NCBI RefSeq assembly: GCF_018991925.1
Contig: NW_024735410.1
Location: forward strand, 1-64,000
Origin: Homarus americanus
Taxonomy: Eukaryota > Arthropoda > Malacostraca > Decapoda > Nephropidae
Length of the DNA: 64,000 bases
Direction: 5' to 3'
The stretch's first letter is position 1. Every line of letters starts with the position of its first letter. This document shows, in pieces, positions 37,004 through 47,116 of this stretch. Both the position numbers and the translations under genes were made by a program. The notes under the pieces were generated by a model that was not told the DNA's origin, ran no database searches, and saw only the letters and a list, made by a program, of their open reading frames with translations.

Positions 37004-37036
<33 letters not shown>
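36040..37036 (+). mobile_element. Chimeric or internally deleted LINE (5' part joined to 3' end)
   Basis: From about 36,800 to 37,036 it matches the 3' end of the reversed LINE at 57,150-57,855. Shared words are GTATTCACTCCCAGT, GTCACTATGTTGAAATG, TAGTTTGAGCTT and TTTCAGCCTTC, then AATAAACCG and an ATT tail. Left of about 36,800 there is no RT sequence but a GC-richer leader and a 137-codon ORF. I read it as a short non-autonomous LINE derivative that kept the 5' leader and 3' tail. The left boundary is approximate; the alternative is two independent fragments. Confidence 0.6.
36435..36848 (+). CDS. Short ORF in LINE derivative, function unknown
   Basis: 137 codons from ATG. The segment YSRRTLYHLKRGNG with VIARLKSLNIFHARSRRQGR resembles the 'Y(S/T)R..L..L' plus 'RRRGxRGGR' start seen upstream of the endonuclease domain in several LINE ORFs, but this is recognition by pattern only. 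The second half (RIWYDLPSLLLSNVTSLAKS) looks like the tail after a LINE RT. If so, the ORF is a direct N-to-C fusion lacking endonuclease and RT and could have no enzymatic role. Composition is GC-richer than the flanks. Confidence 0.35.
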   Translation: MSTSVSGPQSAVSDEHFRPPTTDFNRWPPITYSRRTLYHLKRGNGYPDGSVIARLKSLNIFHARSRRQGRHTHKPIRTVTSTRKPEKPTPDRPYHHTEVPRIWYDLPSLLLSNVTSLAKSVYSLPVNTTPCTVTMLK

Positions 37037-37038
<2 letters not shown>

Positions 37039-37042
37039 ACAC

Positions 37043-37086
<44 letters not shown>
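37037..37086. repeat. (CA)n microsatellite after a LINE ATT tail
   Basis: CA run directly joined to the ATT tail of the LINE derivative and just before the next LINE fragment. Confidence 0.95.
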
Positions 37087-37087
<1 letters not shown>

Positions 37088-37099
37088 TTCACGTATGCG

Positions 37100-37582
37100 T
37101 AACCAGCCTGGTAGTCTTCTCTCAACTCTACCCAACAACGTCAGCTAGAGAAGGTAGAGAACAGGGCCTGCAGAATCATGCTCGGCGCAGACTACTCCGG
37201 CTACAACAACGCTCTCTCCACCCTGGAAATGCCATCCCTCAGTGACCTCCACCACCAAGCACTAGCAAGGTTTGGCAGTGGGCTACTGCACCACCCTCGT
37301 CATAGCCACCTCCTGCCACCGGCAGTCCCCCACCCACCTCGCGCAGTCCGCCACTACAACAAAATTTAGCCCATAAGAGCCCGAACTGATAGATATAAGA
37401 ATAGCACCATCCCATTTATTGTTAAAATAATAAACAACTCCTGATTTATGTACTGTACAGCCCTGTAAATGTATTGAACGTATATCATTATGTCTAAATT
37501 ACATTTAAGTTTGTATATTTTCAGCCAACGGCTGCAACTCTATTAATAAACCGTTTATTATTATTATTATTATTATTATTAT
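37100..37582 (+). pseudogene. LINE 3' end, RT C-terminus plus 3' UTR and ATT tail
   Basis: The reading frame gives PAW, a stop, then SSLNSTQQRQLEKVENRACR followed by IMLGADYSGYNNALSTLEMP, LLHHPRHSHLLPPAVP and, after another stop, PIRARTDRYKNSTIP. This is the end of a LINE ORF2 after the RT domain. The 3' UTR ends CTATTAATAAACCG and an ATT tail at 37,557-37,582. It is a 5'-truncated dead copy of the same subfamily as 56,005-56,468. Confidence 0.8.
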
Positions 37583-37745
37583 ACACACACACACACACAC
37601 ACACACACCAGGTTCGCTCAAGCAATTAACCACCTCAAGTGTGGGTAGGATGCAGCATTCTGTAGTGAAAAAAAATAACTTCAGTTAGCAGTTACTTAGC
37701 AAGATGAAAACAGTCTTGGAAACGAAATAAGAAATATAAAGATGT

Positions 37746-37812
<67 letters not shown>

Positions 37813-38507
37813 AATACCACCTTCCTCGCCCGTGCTATGTACTCAACACCAAGATATTAATAATCACTCTCCTGGAAGTTGACTTACGCTTTTGTCTCTC
37901 CAGAAACACAATTAGGTAAATACACAGGCACTCCCTAACTCCCTACAGAATATCAACATATCTTGCGTCGTATTACATTTCACTACAACGAAATATTGTG
38001 TTGGTACTGGTAAGCTATGACTGTCCACTTCCTGCTAGTCGTTCATATGCTGAGTGTCATTCTTTCAGGTGACTTTGATGCTTCTTACTAGTTTACAGTT
38101 CCTTAGTCTACCGAACCTTAACCTTCCATTGTAAACCGGCCTCTCCTCTCTTCCCCTATACCGTCACCAAGTGCTGAGCAAAGTGGTTACGATGGGAGGT
38201 TACTCGGTTCTTCGATTCGTTTTGGTAAAGATTTATTTAATTTTTTTATAGTTTCTTGCTTATATTTCTGTATTGGAGTGATATATGGGGAGGGGGGAAG
38301 AACGGTGTACACTGATCGTACAATTACTTGTTCTTTAAGAGATCATTCTTCAACCTTCCACTCCTCAACTCATTATCCCTCAATTCCCTCATCTCTCAAC
38401 CTATGGTCTACCCTACTCTTCAACTATACAACCTTCAATCTTGCAAGTTTCTACTCTGCGTCTCAATCTTCAACCCACCAACCTAATACCTCTCTACTCA
38501 CCATGCC
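37583..38507. other. Spacer with CA and GT microsatellites
   Basis: CA run at about 37,584-37,606 and a GT run at about 37,748-37,811. From about 38,340, words such as TCTCAACC and CTTCAACT loosely repeat. No gene. Confidence 0.5.
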
Positions 38508-38841
38508 TCTACCCATCACCACCCTACCCATCATCACCCTACCCATCATCACCCTACCCATCATCACCCTACCCATCATCACCCTACCCATCATCACCCT
38601 ACCCATCATCACCCTACCCATCATCACCCTACCCATCATCACCCTACCCATCATCACCCTACCCATCATCACCCTACCCATCATCACCCTACTCATCATC
38701 ACCCTACTCATCATCACCCTACCCATCATCACCCCTACCCATCATCACCCTACCCATCATCACCCTACCCATCATCACCCTACCCATCATCACCCTACTC
38801 ATCATCACCCTACCCATCATCACCCTACCCATCATCACCCT
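38508..38841. repeat. 15 bp minisatellite, left part (split by LTR element)
   Basis: CCTACCCATCATCAC repeated about 22 times with a few T-for-C changes. A 15-base period keeps frames open, giving Thr-Leu-Pro-Ile-Ile and related ORFs that are artefacts. The array resumes at 43,044 on the far side of the LTR element. Confidence 0.97.
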
Positions 38842-39721
38842 TGTAATGATTGTTTGTCAGACCAAAGCTTACAGCCCAGAATTATGTCACATATAACAGC
38901 GAGTACACCACAGACCTCGTGGTACCACCGCATTCCAGGTTGACACACCTCAGGTCGACCCAAGGGACTTGACCTGGCCCGCTAATGACGTGAGCCGGTG
39001 ACCTACAACCGCACCTAGCCAAGACACCTGGCCAGGACCACACCTGCACACAATTATCCAGATCAAACCAGTTTAGTGTTAATTGTTAGAGGTCAGAAGC
39101 CGGCTGGGCCGACCCCATATAAAGGCCCTACAGTCCCGTCCACGGGCATTCCTATTCCATTATCATTATCATTCTGGTTGCTGTCATCTCTCTCCCGTTC
39201 GGGTCGTCACTCGGTTCACTAAGCAGAGTCACGCACGTCCCCTCCCCAGGTCGGGAGGGAGACCTCCCGACCGGACCACGGCGTCGCCAGCTAAGCAGAC
39301 TTTCCCATAGGAGGTAGCCCAGCCAGCACTCACTGGGCCTACGTCAGGGTACACGTGAGTCTTGTCAGAACGTCCTAGGGTGAGTTACCTACTGTGGGAA
39401 GTGTATTCATTCAGGTGTGTCCGAGAGTCAGTGTCAAGTAACGTAAAGCATAATGTGTTAGTACCCCGATATAATAGTGATATTAATGTGTCCATGTCAT
39501 TGAGTGAAGTAATAAATAGTTGTATCAAGAGGTGTTTAACAAGTTGTCCCTTTAAGAAGTGATATATGTGTATTGACATACGAGATAAGATAAGCGTAGT
39601 GACGCTGTGCAAATAACATCCAGGCCACGCTACCAAGTTTCCTATCTTTACATTCCTATACTCTATACTCTCTCCTATATATATATATCTTCCTCTTCTC
39701 TGTTTATTCTGTCTCATTACA
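38842..39721 (+). repeat. 5' LTR (880 bp)
   Basis: TGTAATG...CATTACA ends. TATAAAG at 39,118-39,124 is a likely TATA box, which would place transcription start near 39,150. AATAAA near 39,511 may serve polyadenylation. ORFs inside (39,083-39,310 and 39,362-39,562) are repeated in the other LTR and are not considered genes. The last ~70 bases differ from the 3' LTR. Confidence 0.93.
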
Positions 39722-39722
39722 T

Positions 39723-39738
39723 TGGTGGCAGCGAACTA
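39723..39738 (+). other. Primer-binding-site-like sequence
   Basis: TGGTGGCAGCGAACTA begins two bases after the LTR. A TGG start complements the CCA end of a tRNA, as in LTR element primer sites. I cannot name the tRNA without a search. Confidence 0.6.
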
Positions 39739-42143
39739 TGACGTTAACCCACGCCCCGCGTCCCTTGTTATTGGTAACAGTGTACTTAACGTAAACCCAT
39801 GCCCTCCCCCGTTAGCCATAACACCTGGCTCGTTAGTTCAAAAGTGCGTAATAAGTAATTCCTGTGTCGTAGCGTCGTAGCGTGAAAAGTGTCCTAGTGT
39901 GTCACCGTTACAGCTCAAGTAAATGTCTCTCGTCGTGGTATGTGCGAATTTTTGATAGAAATATGTTCAGTGCTTAACGTAATTTCTCAGTGTCACCCGC
40001 TATCTGTGGCATTCTCAGTAGCCCAAGTGCAGTTTGATTGTTGGTCAGTGTTAAATGTAGCCATTGTGTTTCAGTGATGAAAGCGGTGTCTGTACTAACT
40101 GTTATAACTTAACATGTCTCTTAACCTACATCCTCCTCCCTGTCCTAATCCTTACCTCACCCTCCTTACCCTTCCTCCCATCCCTGCCCTGCCCCGCCCC
40201 TCCGTTCCGTGCACCTCCCCGCCCCGCGAAGCCTCGGTTTGGCCCGATCAACCACGCCTCGGCTCCTCCCCACCTCACCCGCAACGCACCAGCCTGGCTG
40301 GGCCTGGCCAGCCTCGCCTCGCCCCGCGCCGCCCTGCCTCGCCCCACCCCGCTCTTGTGACCTCACGTCCTTCTGACCCGCCCCGCCGCTTGACCACACT
40401 AATTCCCCGTCTTTTGTCCCGTGAGCTGTGTGTTGATGATGATGGTTAATATAAAGTAATATTGCGATGAATGCAGAGCTTCACTCAGTGTATTTTTATG
40501 CTATTATGATTTGTGATGTACTCTTTGACGCGCAGTGATAAATGATATTCAGTGTAGTGCGCAGAGCTTCACTCCCCGACCCAGCCTGATGAGAACATTG
40601 TCGTGACGGAAATGATAGTTGCCAAACATTGACCTAACATATAAAGTAAACTTTTTTTTGGCGAATGCACTTCCAACTAATCCATCACCCCTTTAGGATT
40701 GTTTCTCTGTCAAATGTCACACACAGTACCACCCATGGCCAGCCGGACGTCAACCACAGTACATACGAGCAGAGAAGAACCAGCATGATGAAAGCAGCGT
40801 GATGAATGCAGCTTGATGAAGGCAGCACGAAACCCACCACACACCACGTCACTTCTTTCAAGTCCTCCCTTGGTATAGGATTAAGAAGATTTTATATTTT
40901 TCTACTTTAGGAAGTAAGGAGTGTGGAATGGATCGCCACACAACGAACCCTGGTGAGCCCAGCCAGGGAGGGATTCACCACTGTGGAAGGTGTAAGACAG
41001 GACGGTCTTTGGTCTCGCCGACACTCACGTACGGAGGGCGAGCCCTGGTCCGCGGAACCTGCCTTACAGTCATCTAAGGAGACGACAGCCCAAACAGTGG
41101 ACCGGCTTTCATCCCGGCCGGAGAGGGGCCGACGGCAGATGAACAGAAAATCGTCTGGAATATGTTGAAAATGATGATGTTGCAGAGAAGAAATGCAGAT
41201 GAAGCAGAAAAATTCATCTGGAATATGACGGAAAACGAAGATGTATAAAGAAACTCAGATGGAGCAGAAAAATTCATCTGGAATATGAAAATGAAGATGT
41301 ATAGAGGAAGAACGCAGATGGGACAGAAAACTCGTCTGGAAGAGTATGGAAACCAGGAGGAAGTGAGAAGAAGTCAGAAGGTGTGGAGAAACGACCTACA
41401 AGGTGCGGTATGTGAAGAAAGAAGACAGAAGACAGAAGATGTGCTATGTGAAGAAAGAAGACAGAAGATGTGCTGTCCTGACATCACAAGAAAGTCGATG
41501 ATGAAGGACCAACCGACTACAGCTGCTGAGCTGCCACCATCCCCTATTTTTCAGATACCAGCTGGATGGAAGACGTGAGCTATGCCGGACCCAACTAATG
41601 TACTGATGTTGTTGATGTATAATAAAAAGATATCAATACCCTAATATGTGAAGTAGGAACATTTTTTGTGTATTTTGAAGTATTTTCTCTGATTTTGTTG
41701 ATGTTTACTACAAAGAATGTCTTTTTTTAGTCTCACTTTTTTCTATGAGTTCATTTGATCAATGTCTTGGACTATGAAACACGATGTTGTAGCTATATTA
41801 CTGACTGAGATGAATTATTATTTTGACATGGGCTGATAAGGAAATGTAACACCTGTTATTGTTTGTAGAATGTGATTTGCAAGGTTGCCTCGGACACTAT
41901 GCTACATATGAAGGATTTTTTCATTCTATGTTCACTTGCTATGTTTCCTTTTTCTCCTGGCATAGAAGCTTTGATCTTGGCGGGAGGTATAGTGAGCTTT
42001 GTCAGATCAAACTAGCGCCAGTAGAAAAACATACACCTATGAGATTGTTGTTGGTAAATGTGAAACTATGTTATCGCCCCAGGGATTATCTTTGACACCA
42101 CACGTGATGTTGCTGTCTATATGTGGCATCAGTATCTGTGATG
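39739..42143 (+). other. Internal region of the LTR element, no coding domain seen
   Basis: A C-rich segment (about 40,130-40,400) gives overlapping Pro/Ala/Arg ORFs on both strands that look compositional. About 41,130-41,340 carries an imperfect ~55-60 base repeat with GCAGATG, CAGAAAA and TCATCTGGAATATG words. The 97-codon ORF at 41,285-41,578 overlaps that repeat and a short GAAAGAAGACAGAAGA duplication; no domain is recognised. No zinc knuckle, DTG, YxDD or HHCC motif was found. Confidence 0.6.
41966..42011 (+). other. Relic second copy of the polypurine/U3 junction
   Basis: GAAGCTTTGATCTTGGCGGG then AGGTATAGTG and GTCAGATCAAA aligns with the true junction at 42,143-42,190 (GAAGCTTTGGTCTTGGCGGG, AGGTGTAATG, GTCAGACCAAA). 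It retains the stem words TTTGATC (41,970-41,976) and GATCAAA (42,005-42,011). Confidence 0.7.
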
Positions 42144-42156
42144 AAGCTTTGGTCTT

Positions 42157-42165
42157 GGCGGGAGG
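42157..42165 (+). other. Polypurine-tract-like sequence
   Basis: GGCGGGAGG lies directly before the 3' LTR. It sits in the loop of an inverted repeat, AAGCTTTGGTC (42,144-42,154) and GACCAAAGCTT (42,184-42,194), whose right arm is inside the LTR. Confidence 0.65.
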
Positions 42166-43043
42166 TGTAATGATTGTTTGTCAGACCAAAGCTTACAGCC
42201 CAGAATTATGTCACATATAACAGCGAGTACACCACAGACCTCGTGGTACCACCGCATTCCAGGTTGACACACCTCAGGTCGACCCAAGGGACTTGACCTG
42301 GCCCGCTAATGACGTGAGCCGGTGACCTACAACCGCACCTAGCCAAGACACCTGGCCAGGACCACACCTGCACACAATTATCCAGATCAAACCAGTTTAG
42401 TGTTAATTGTTAGAGGTCAGAAGCCGGCTGGGCCGACCCCATATAAAGGCCCTACAGTCCCGTCCACGGGCATTCCTATTCCATTATCATTATCATTCTG
42501 GTTGCTGTCATCTCTCTCCCGTTCGGGTCGTCACTCGGTTCACTAAGCAGAGTCACGCACGTCTCCTCCCCAGGTCGGGAGGGAGACCTCCCGACCGGAC
42601 CACGGCGTCGCCAGCTAAGCAGACTTTCCCATAGGAGGTAGCCCAGCCAGCACTCACTGGGCCTACGTCAGGGTACACGTGAGTCTTGTCAGAACGTCCT
42701 AGGGTGAGTTACCTACTGTGGGAAGTGTATTCATTCAGGTGTGTCCGAGAGTCAGTGTCAAGTAACGTAAAGCATAATGTGTTAGTACCCCGATATAATA
42801 GTGATATTAATGTGTCCATGTCATTGAGTGAAGTAATAAATAGTTGTATCAAGAGGTGTTTAACAAGTTGTCCCTTTAAGAAGTGATATATGTGTATTGA
42901 CATACGAGATAAGATAAGCGTAGTGACGCTGTGCAAATAACATCCAGGCCACGCTACCAAGTTTCCTATCTTTACATTCCTATACTGCCTACTCTCTTTT
43001 AATATATATCTTCTTCCTCTCTCTGTTTATTTGTGTCATTACA
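42166..43043 (+). repeat. 3' LTR (878 bp)
   Basis: Near-identical to the 5' LTR through about position 810 of the repeat (one C/T difference seen, CACGTC/T). The pyrimidine- and TA-rich last ~70 bases then diverge by several substitutions and small indels before the shared CATTACA end. Confidence 0.93.
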
Positions 43044-43165
43044 CCCTACCCATCATCACCCTACACATCATCACCCTACCCATCATCACCCTACCCATCA
43101 TCACCCTACCCATCATCACCCTACCCATCATCACCCTACCCATCATCACCCTACCCACCACCCCT
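43044..43165. repeat. 15 bp minisatellite, right part
   Basis: CCTACCCATCATCAC units resume in register with the array left of the LTR element, about eight copies with one ACACATC variant, then decay. Confidence 0.97.
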
Positions 43166-43679
43166 CAATCATCCTCACATCGCATTCCAATTATCGATTT
43201 AACGCTTTGCAAACACATATAACATTACTCCATGAGAGAGATCTGGTGCCTGCAATTGCCAGAGCCGCTATGGATCCTTTGCAGTTGTTGCCTAAGTGGT
43301 GTGATAATATTTCTTCCTCTCTCGTGTTTTATGCGTGGTAATCATCCCTTTTAGGCAACAGATCCTCTTAGCTTGTGCAAATTAGGACACGGGGAAAATG
43401 TAAAAACTTTTCTTTAATGCTTTCAAACACAAACTTGCTCCTTTCACTATGTTTGATTATATGTTGTCAAGATTTCTTTTTTTAGCTGAAAATATTTGAT
43501 ATTGTGTTGATGTGGCGTAATTTAAGGATTATTTATTATTCGTGAGTGTTTTGTTTTTAATGAGTGGCTTTGGGACAGACTTAACACAAGCATTATCACA
43601 ATTAGTTCGCAATATTAAAAAAAAATATAGGTTCAGATGTATGTACAGGGTGGTGAAATGCGTCTAGAGTGGCAGCATT
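43166..43679. other. AT-rich spacer
   Basis: No gene recognised. Confidence 0.5.
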
Positions 43680-44715
43680 AAGTTAGTGTTAAGGTGAAAG
43701 CACTGCTTGCTCCCTCTCGCTTTCAGCCGCCACCGCTGGCAAGCCCTCGTGGCGATCAGGGAAACAACTTGCATAAGTCTTCCCCTGCCAGTACACAGCC
43801 TCCTCACCATCAACACTCCTGCTGTGCCTCCTCGTGGCAACACATGGTAACTGGGTGCCTCGTGTGCCCATGCTAGATCAGCAGGGGATCTCGGAGTAGC
43901 AGTGGACCCCAGAGGGACGGCGCATAGGCCCACTGGCATGTGGGCACGTCCTGGCGCCTACCAACCACTGCCCCTCTGCCTTGCGGATTAACCTTGGTAG
44001 GTAAAACGCTACGGGAGTAAACCCCGAACGAAAAATCTGCGGTGGAGACCCGCATCAGGCAGACATGCTTGCAGAGCTCCAACAAGACCCCAACGGCTGT
44101 GTAGGCGGTAAAGGTGACCACCATGGAAACCCAACAACTACACAGGCGGACGAAGGCAATGCATGATGGACAGGCTACTAAGGCGAAACCCAACAAACTG
44201 GGCTATCGGCAGTCCATTGTGACTCTCCCTCTCCCCAGTCGTTGCAACACTTGCACCACTAGAACCAAGATTTGTGTTTGCAGCCTGCGCTCCTGCGTCA
44301 CCACATAAATCAACTCACGCGCAGTAACATCCAGATCATCATTCCTCCCATCATCATCAAAATCCCTATTACCCCAAAAGTCGCATGGAGACAGACAAGT
44401 GGCGACGAGGACAGGCAGAGATCACTGCCGGGAGTCTCTAGTCACAACTCTGCAAATGGGTGGCACAGATAAGATGGTCGTTTCTGCACGGAGATCTAGG
44501 TAGCAGTGCAATCTGGTCCTGTCTGTGCGACTGAGCAGCCCTTTCGGGGAGCCACTCTGCTCACCCCACATTGGGAGGGGGTTAGAAAAGGTGCCCTAAA
44601 CATAGCCTGCCTAAAAACCCAACCTGACTAGGCAACCGCACCCAGTAAGGTCATCCTTATGCTGTCGAAAACACAACCAAAATCACAGATCCAAACAAAA
44701 ACAATCAAACAACCT

Positions 44716-45060
44716 CTTATGGTCGCTGCATGGAATGTCAGGACCCTTCTGGATACTGACACAAATGAGCGTCCTGAAAGAAGTACTGCCCCCTGCGGCA
44801 AAAGAGCTGGCTCGGTATAAGGTCGACATAGCAGCCATCGGTGAGTCCCGGCTCCTAGATGAGGGCCAACTGAAAGAACGTGGGTCTGGCTACATCTTCT
44901 TCAGGAAGGGTAAGCCTGCTGTGGAGAGAAACCGCATTTATTGAATTGGCTTAGCCATCCAACAACGCATCCTACACAGGATAACTGAAATGCCTATTGT
45001 GATCAACAAGCGCCACATGACGCATCTCAAGCCTTTGGCAAACTCCAAAATCGTGTTTTC
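44716..45060 (+). pseudogene. LINE apurinic-type endonuclease N-terminus (fragment)
   Basis: Across two frames the translation has AAWNVRTLLDTDTNERPE, then AAKELARYKVDIAAIGESRL and GSGYIFFRKGKP, followed by GIGLAIQQRIL. WNVRTL, L..Y.VDI.AI.E.R and the G.GLAI word are the first strands of the exonuclease-endonuclease-phosphatase fold found in LINE ORF2; ESRL carries the metal-binding Glu. A frameshift near 44,790 and a TGA near 44,942 interrupt it, and the second half of the domain is missing. Confidence 0.75.
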
Positions 45061-45090
45061 AGCTGTAGGGAGCTGAAATTATATACAAAA

Positions 45091-45693
45091 ATGCACATAT
45101 ATCGAGCAGTGGTCCTACCCACACTGCTATATGGCAATGAGACATGGGTCACTTACAGGAGGCACCTCAAGGCAATTGAAAACTTTCACCAACGTAGTCT
45201 ACGTTCTATCCTCCGAGTTCGCTGGGAAGATAAGAGAACAAATGCCAGTATTCTTGCTGACACCAACTGTAGGAGCATCGAGGCTACCATTATCCATGAA
45301 CAACTACGCTGGACTGGCCATGTTACCTGCATGGACGGCAGTAGACTGCCAAAGCAGCTACTTTACAGTCACCTAACGAATAGTAAACGTAACGCCGACG
45401 GGCAATTTAAAAGGTATACAGATAGTCTAAAGACAAACCTGAATTTGTGCCAAATCGACCCACTCACCTGGGAGTCGATTACTCCACATCGTAACGCTTG
45501 GAGGAACACCACACGAAAAGGTGTTAATACTTTCGATTTAGCCCGACTGCAAACCGAGGTAGAAAAGCGCCAACGCCGGAAATACGCTGCCACCGCCCCT
45601 CCTTCAGTAGATGGAGCCCTCCACATGTGTCACGAATGTGAACTAAGCTGCGGGTCCCGTATCGGTTTCTTTAGTCACCTCAAAACTCACTAA
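45091..45693 (+). pseudogene. LINE ORF2 C-terminal region with zinc finger
   Basis: 200 open codons, with the frame continuing upstream of the chosen ATG. VLPTLLYGNETWVTYRRHLK, FHQRSLRSILRVRWEDKRTN and LRWTGHVTCM are the conserved segment following the RT domain in endonuclease-type LINEs. The end, CHECELSCGSRIGFFSHLKTH without its first residues, has the C-x2-C...H-x3/4-H spacing of a C2H2 zinc finger, known at the C-terminus of some LINE ORF2 proteins. The RT catalytic palm is absent. It is intact as an ORF but only a fragment of the protein. Confidence 0.85.
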
Positions 45694-45795
45694 CCTAGGT
45701 GGCATCCCTAATACCTCCTATCATTGTATCATAGCTGGATGATCGTCATACTCGATTCTGAGTGACAGCAAAGTAGTAGTAGTGTGTGTGTATAA

Positions 45796-46059
45796 GATGG
45801 TGGACCTAGAATATAGCGGCCAGTTGGAAATCAAGAGAAAAAATATTGACTGTAGGACGAAATTGAAAAAAAAAGAAGTCTATAATGAAATTGAAAATTA
45901 GAAAAAAATGGTCACTAAATTATCGGCTTTTCGGTTATCTTAGACGACAAAATAAAAGAGCAGCTTCATCAACAAGACAAAGGATCAGTCTCATCTGGCC
46001 AACCATCTTAGCCGGTCTCTCTACGCTATCACATCCGTCTACTAAGTAAATACCTTTAA
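45796..46059. other. Spacer
   Basis: A-rich sequence with no feature recognised. Confidence 0.45.
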
Positions 46060-46343
46060 TAGTCTCTAACGTGGTAACTGGCCTCAAACACCGTGATGGA
46101 TTGGAAGAATTAGTCATTTCATCCGCAGCAGTTTCCAGCGTAGGTCGTAGTGATGGCGGGGCTCTTACCGTCAAGCACGAGGCTAATGGACTCAAGAGCC
46201 TTCTTCCCCCACGCTCTCCTCCTACGACGATGACGATGATGATGACTACTGACGATGACGGAGACGGCAAGAGAGAAAGAGAGTGGCGGCGACAGGAGGA
46301 CGTTCACCCCCTGGCAGCTTCCACCTTGTTTTTATCACTCTCT
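46060..46343. other. GC-richer exon-like island (speculative)
   Basis: The + strand is open from about 46,060 to a strong donor-like CTG/GTAAGT at 46,344, preceded by TTTAATAG. The minus strand is also open over much of it (46,270 down to 45,935). It contains an ACGATGACGATGATG run that encodes repeats. It differs in composition from the flanking AT-rich DNA. No domain is recognised on either strand; it could be an exon, a CpG-rich regulatory piece or a mobile-element fragment. Confidence 0.2.
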
Positions 46344-47116
46344 GGTAAGTCACTTCATTAAGGCTGCCTCGTGCGCACCTCACTCACTCACTCACTACTC
46401 GCCTCCACACCCCTCCCCCTCCACAACTCACTCACGTTGATGAAGTCTTCTTGCTGCTGAAACAGTTGAACTCATTTGCTTTTATTTACATGCAGGGGAA
46501 AAAACTTTTCCTCATATAAAAGTAAAAGAAAACTCTCTCGGGGAAAAAGAATAAATGAATATAAGCAAAATGGTAAATAGAAACGACTTAATATATTTCT
46601 TTTCTTCATAATATTGTGTCTAGATAACTCTATAAAATTACTGCTTTATCAGTTCACTATTCCCACTTCTTCTGGCAGAATTACTAAGAATATGTTCCCT
46701 CTCTATTTCCCCACCAAACAGCAACCATTTTCCCTGACTTAAGTGAGTTACCGAACTCTACTTACCTGGTTTTTTCTCCCCTGCCCGGGTGCTTGCTGTA
46801 TTATTTTCCCCCTGGCCAGTAGGATAAATTCTGGGCAAGTAGGAGAAAAATGGTTTTCTTTTATAGCAAAAGGCAGACTGAGATAAATGCGGGCACGGCT
46901 ACACTTTAACCCAGATTCCTTTATATCTTGACTGAGCAATTTGTGCGCCATCGCTGCTGCAATATCGTAAAGTTTTTTACTTCCTAAATTTTGCCACCAA
47001 TTGCAAGGCTGGTTGAGGCTCAAGTCAGTAAAAAATTAGGAAGATAACTCGGCGGTGTAGGGGGGCCTTCATGGTCACACTGACGGTGTTGGTGGCAACT
47101 GGAACATACATGATGA
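46344..47116. other. AT-rich spacer
   Basis: Short CACT repeats near 46,380. No gene recognised. Confidence 0.5.

Larger units (their letters stand above)
38842..43043 (+). mobile_element. Complete non-autonomous LTR retrotransposon
   Basis: Two long direct repeats (38,842-39,721 and 42,166-43,043) beginning TGTAATG and ending CATTACA bound a 2.44 kb interior. A TGG-starting primer-binding-like site follows the left LTR and a purine-rich GGCGGGAGG precedes the right one. CCCT flanks both outer ends (38,838-38,841 and 43,044-43,047), a 4-base target duplication. The interior has no recognisable Gag, protease, RT, RNase H or integrase, so the element would depend on enzymes made elsewhere. Orientation is set by primer site and purine tract. 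Over the first ~810 bases I saw only one LTR difference, so the insertion looks fairly recent. Confidence 0.93.
43680..45795 (+). mobile_element. Internally deleted LINE with endonuclease and RT ends
   Basis: GC-rich leader (about 43,680-44,715), an endonuclease-like N-terminus (44,716-45,060), then an abrupt join to the C-terminal part of an RT ORF (45,091-45,693), a short 3' UTR and a TAG-type tail (AGTAGTAGTAG near 45,772). The RT palm is absent, so the copy cannot be active. This organisation is that of APE-type non-LTR elements ending in a trinucleotide tail. Boundaries are by composition and approximate. Confidence 0.75.

Noticed and set aside
38278..38943. 221- and 151-codon ORFs
   Set aside because: They read through the 15 bp minisatellite; a unit divisible by three keeps frames open. 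They end inside the LTR of an inserted element.
39083..39562. Paired ORFs repeated at 42,407-42,886 as possible duplicated genes
   Set aside because: Both sets lie within the two LTRs of one element; the duplication is explained by LTR structure.
40114..40449. Pro/Ala/Arg-rich ORFs on both strands as a possible Gag
   Set aside because: C-rich low-complexity sequence opens several frames at once; no capsid or zinc-knuckle pattern.
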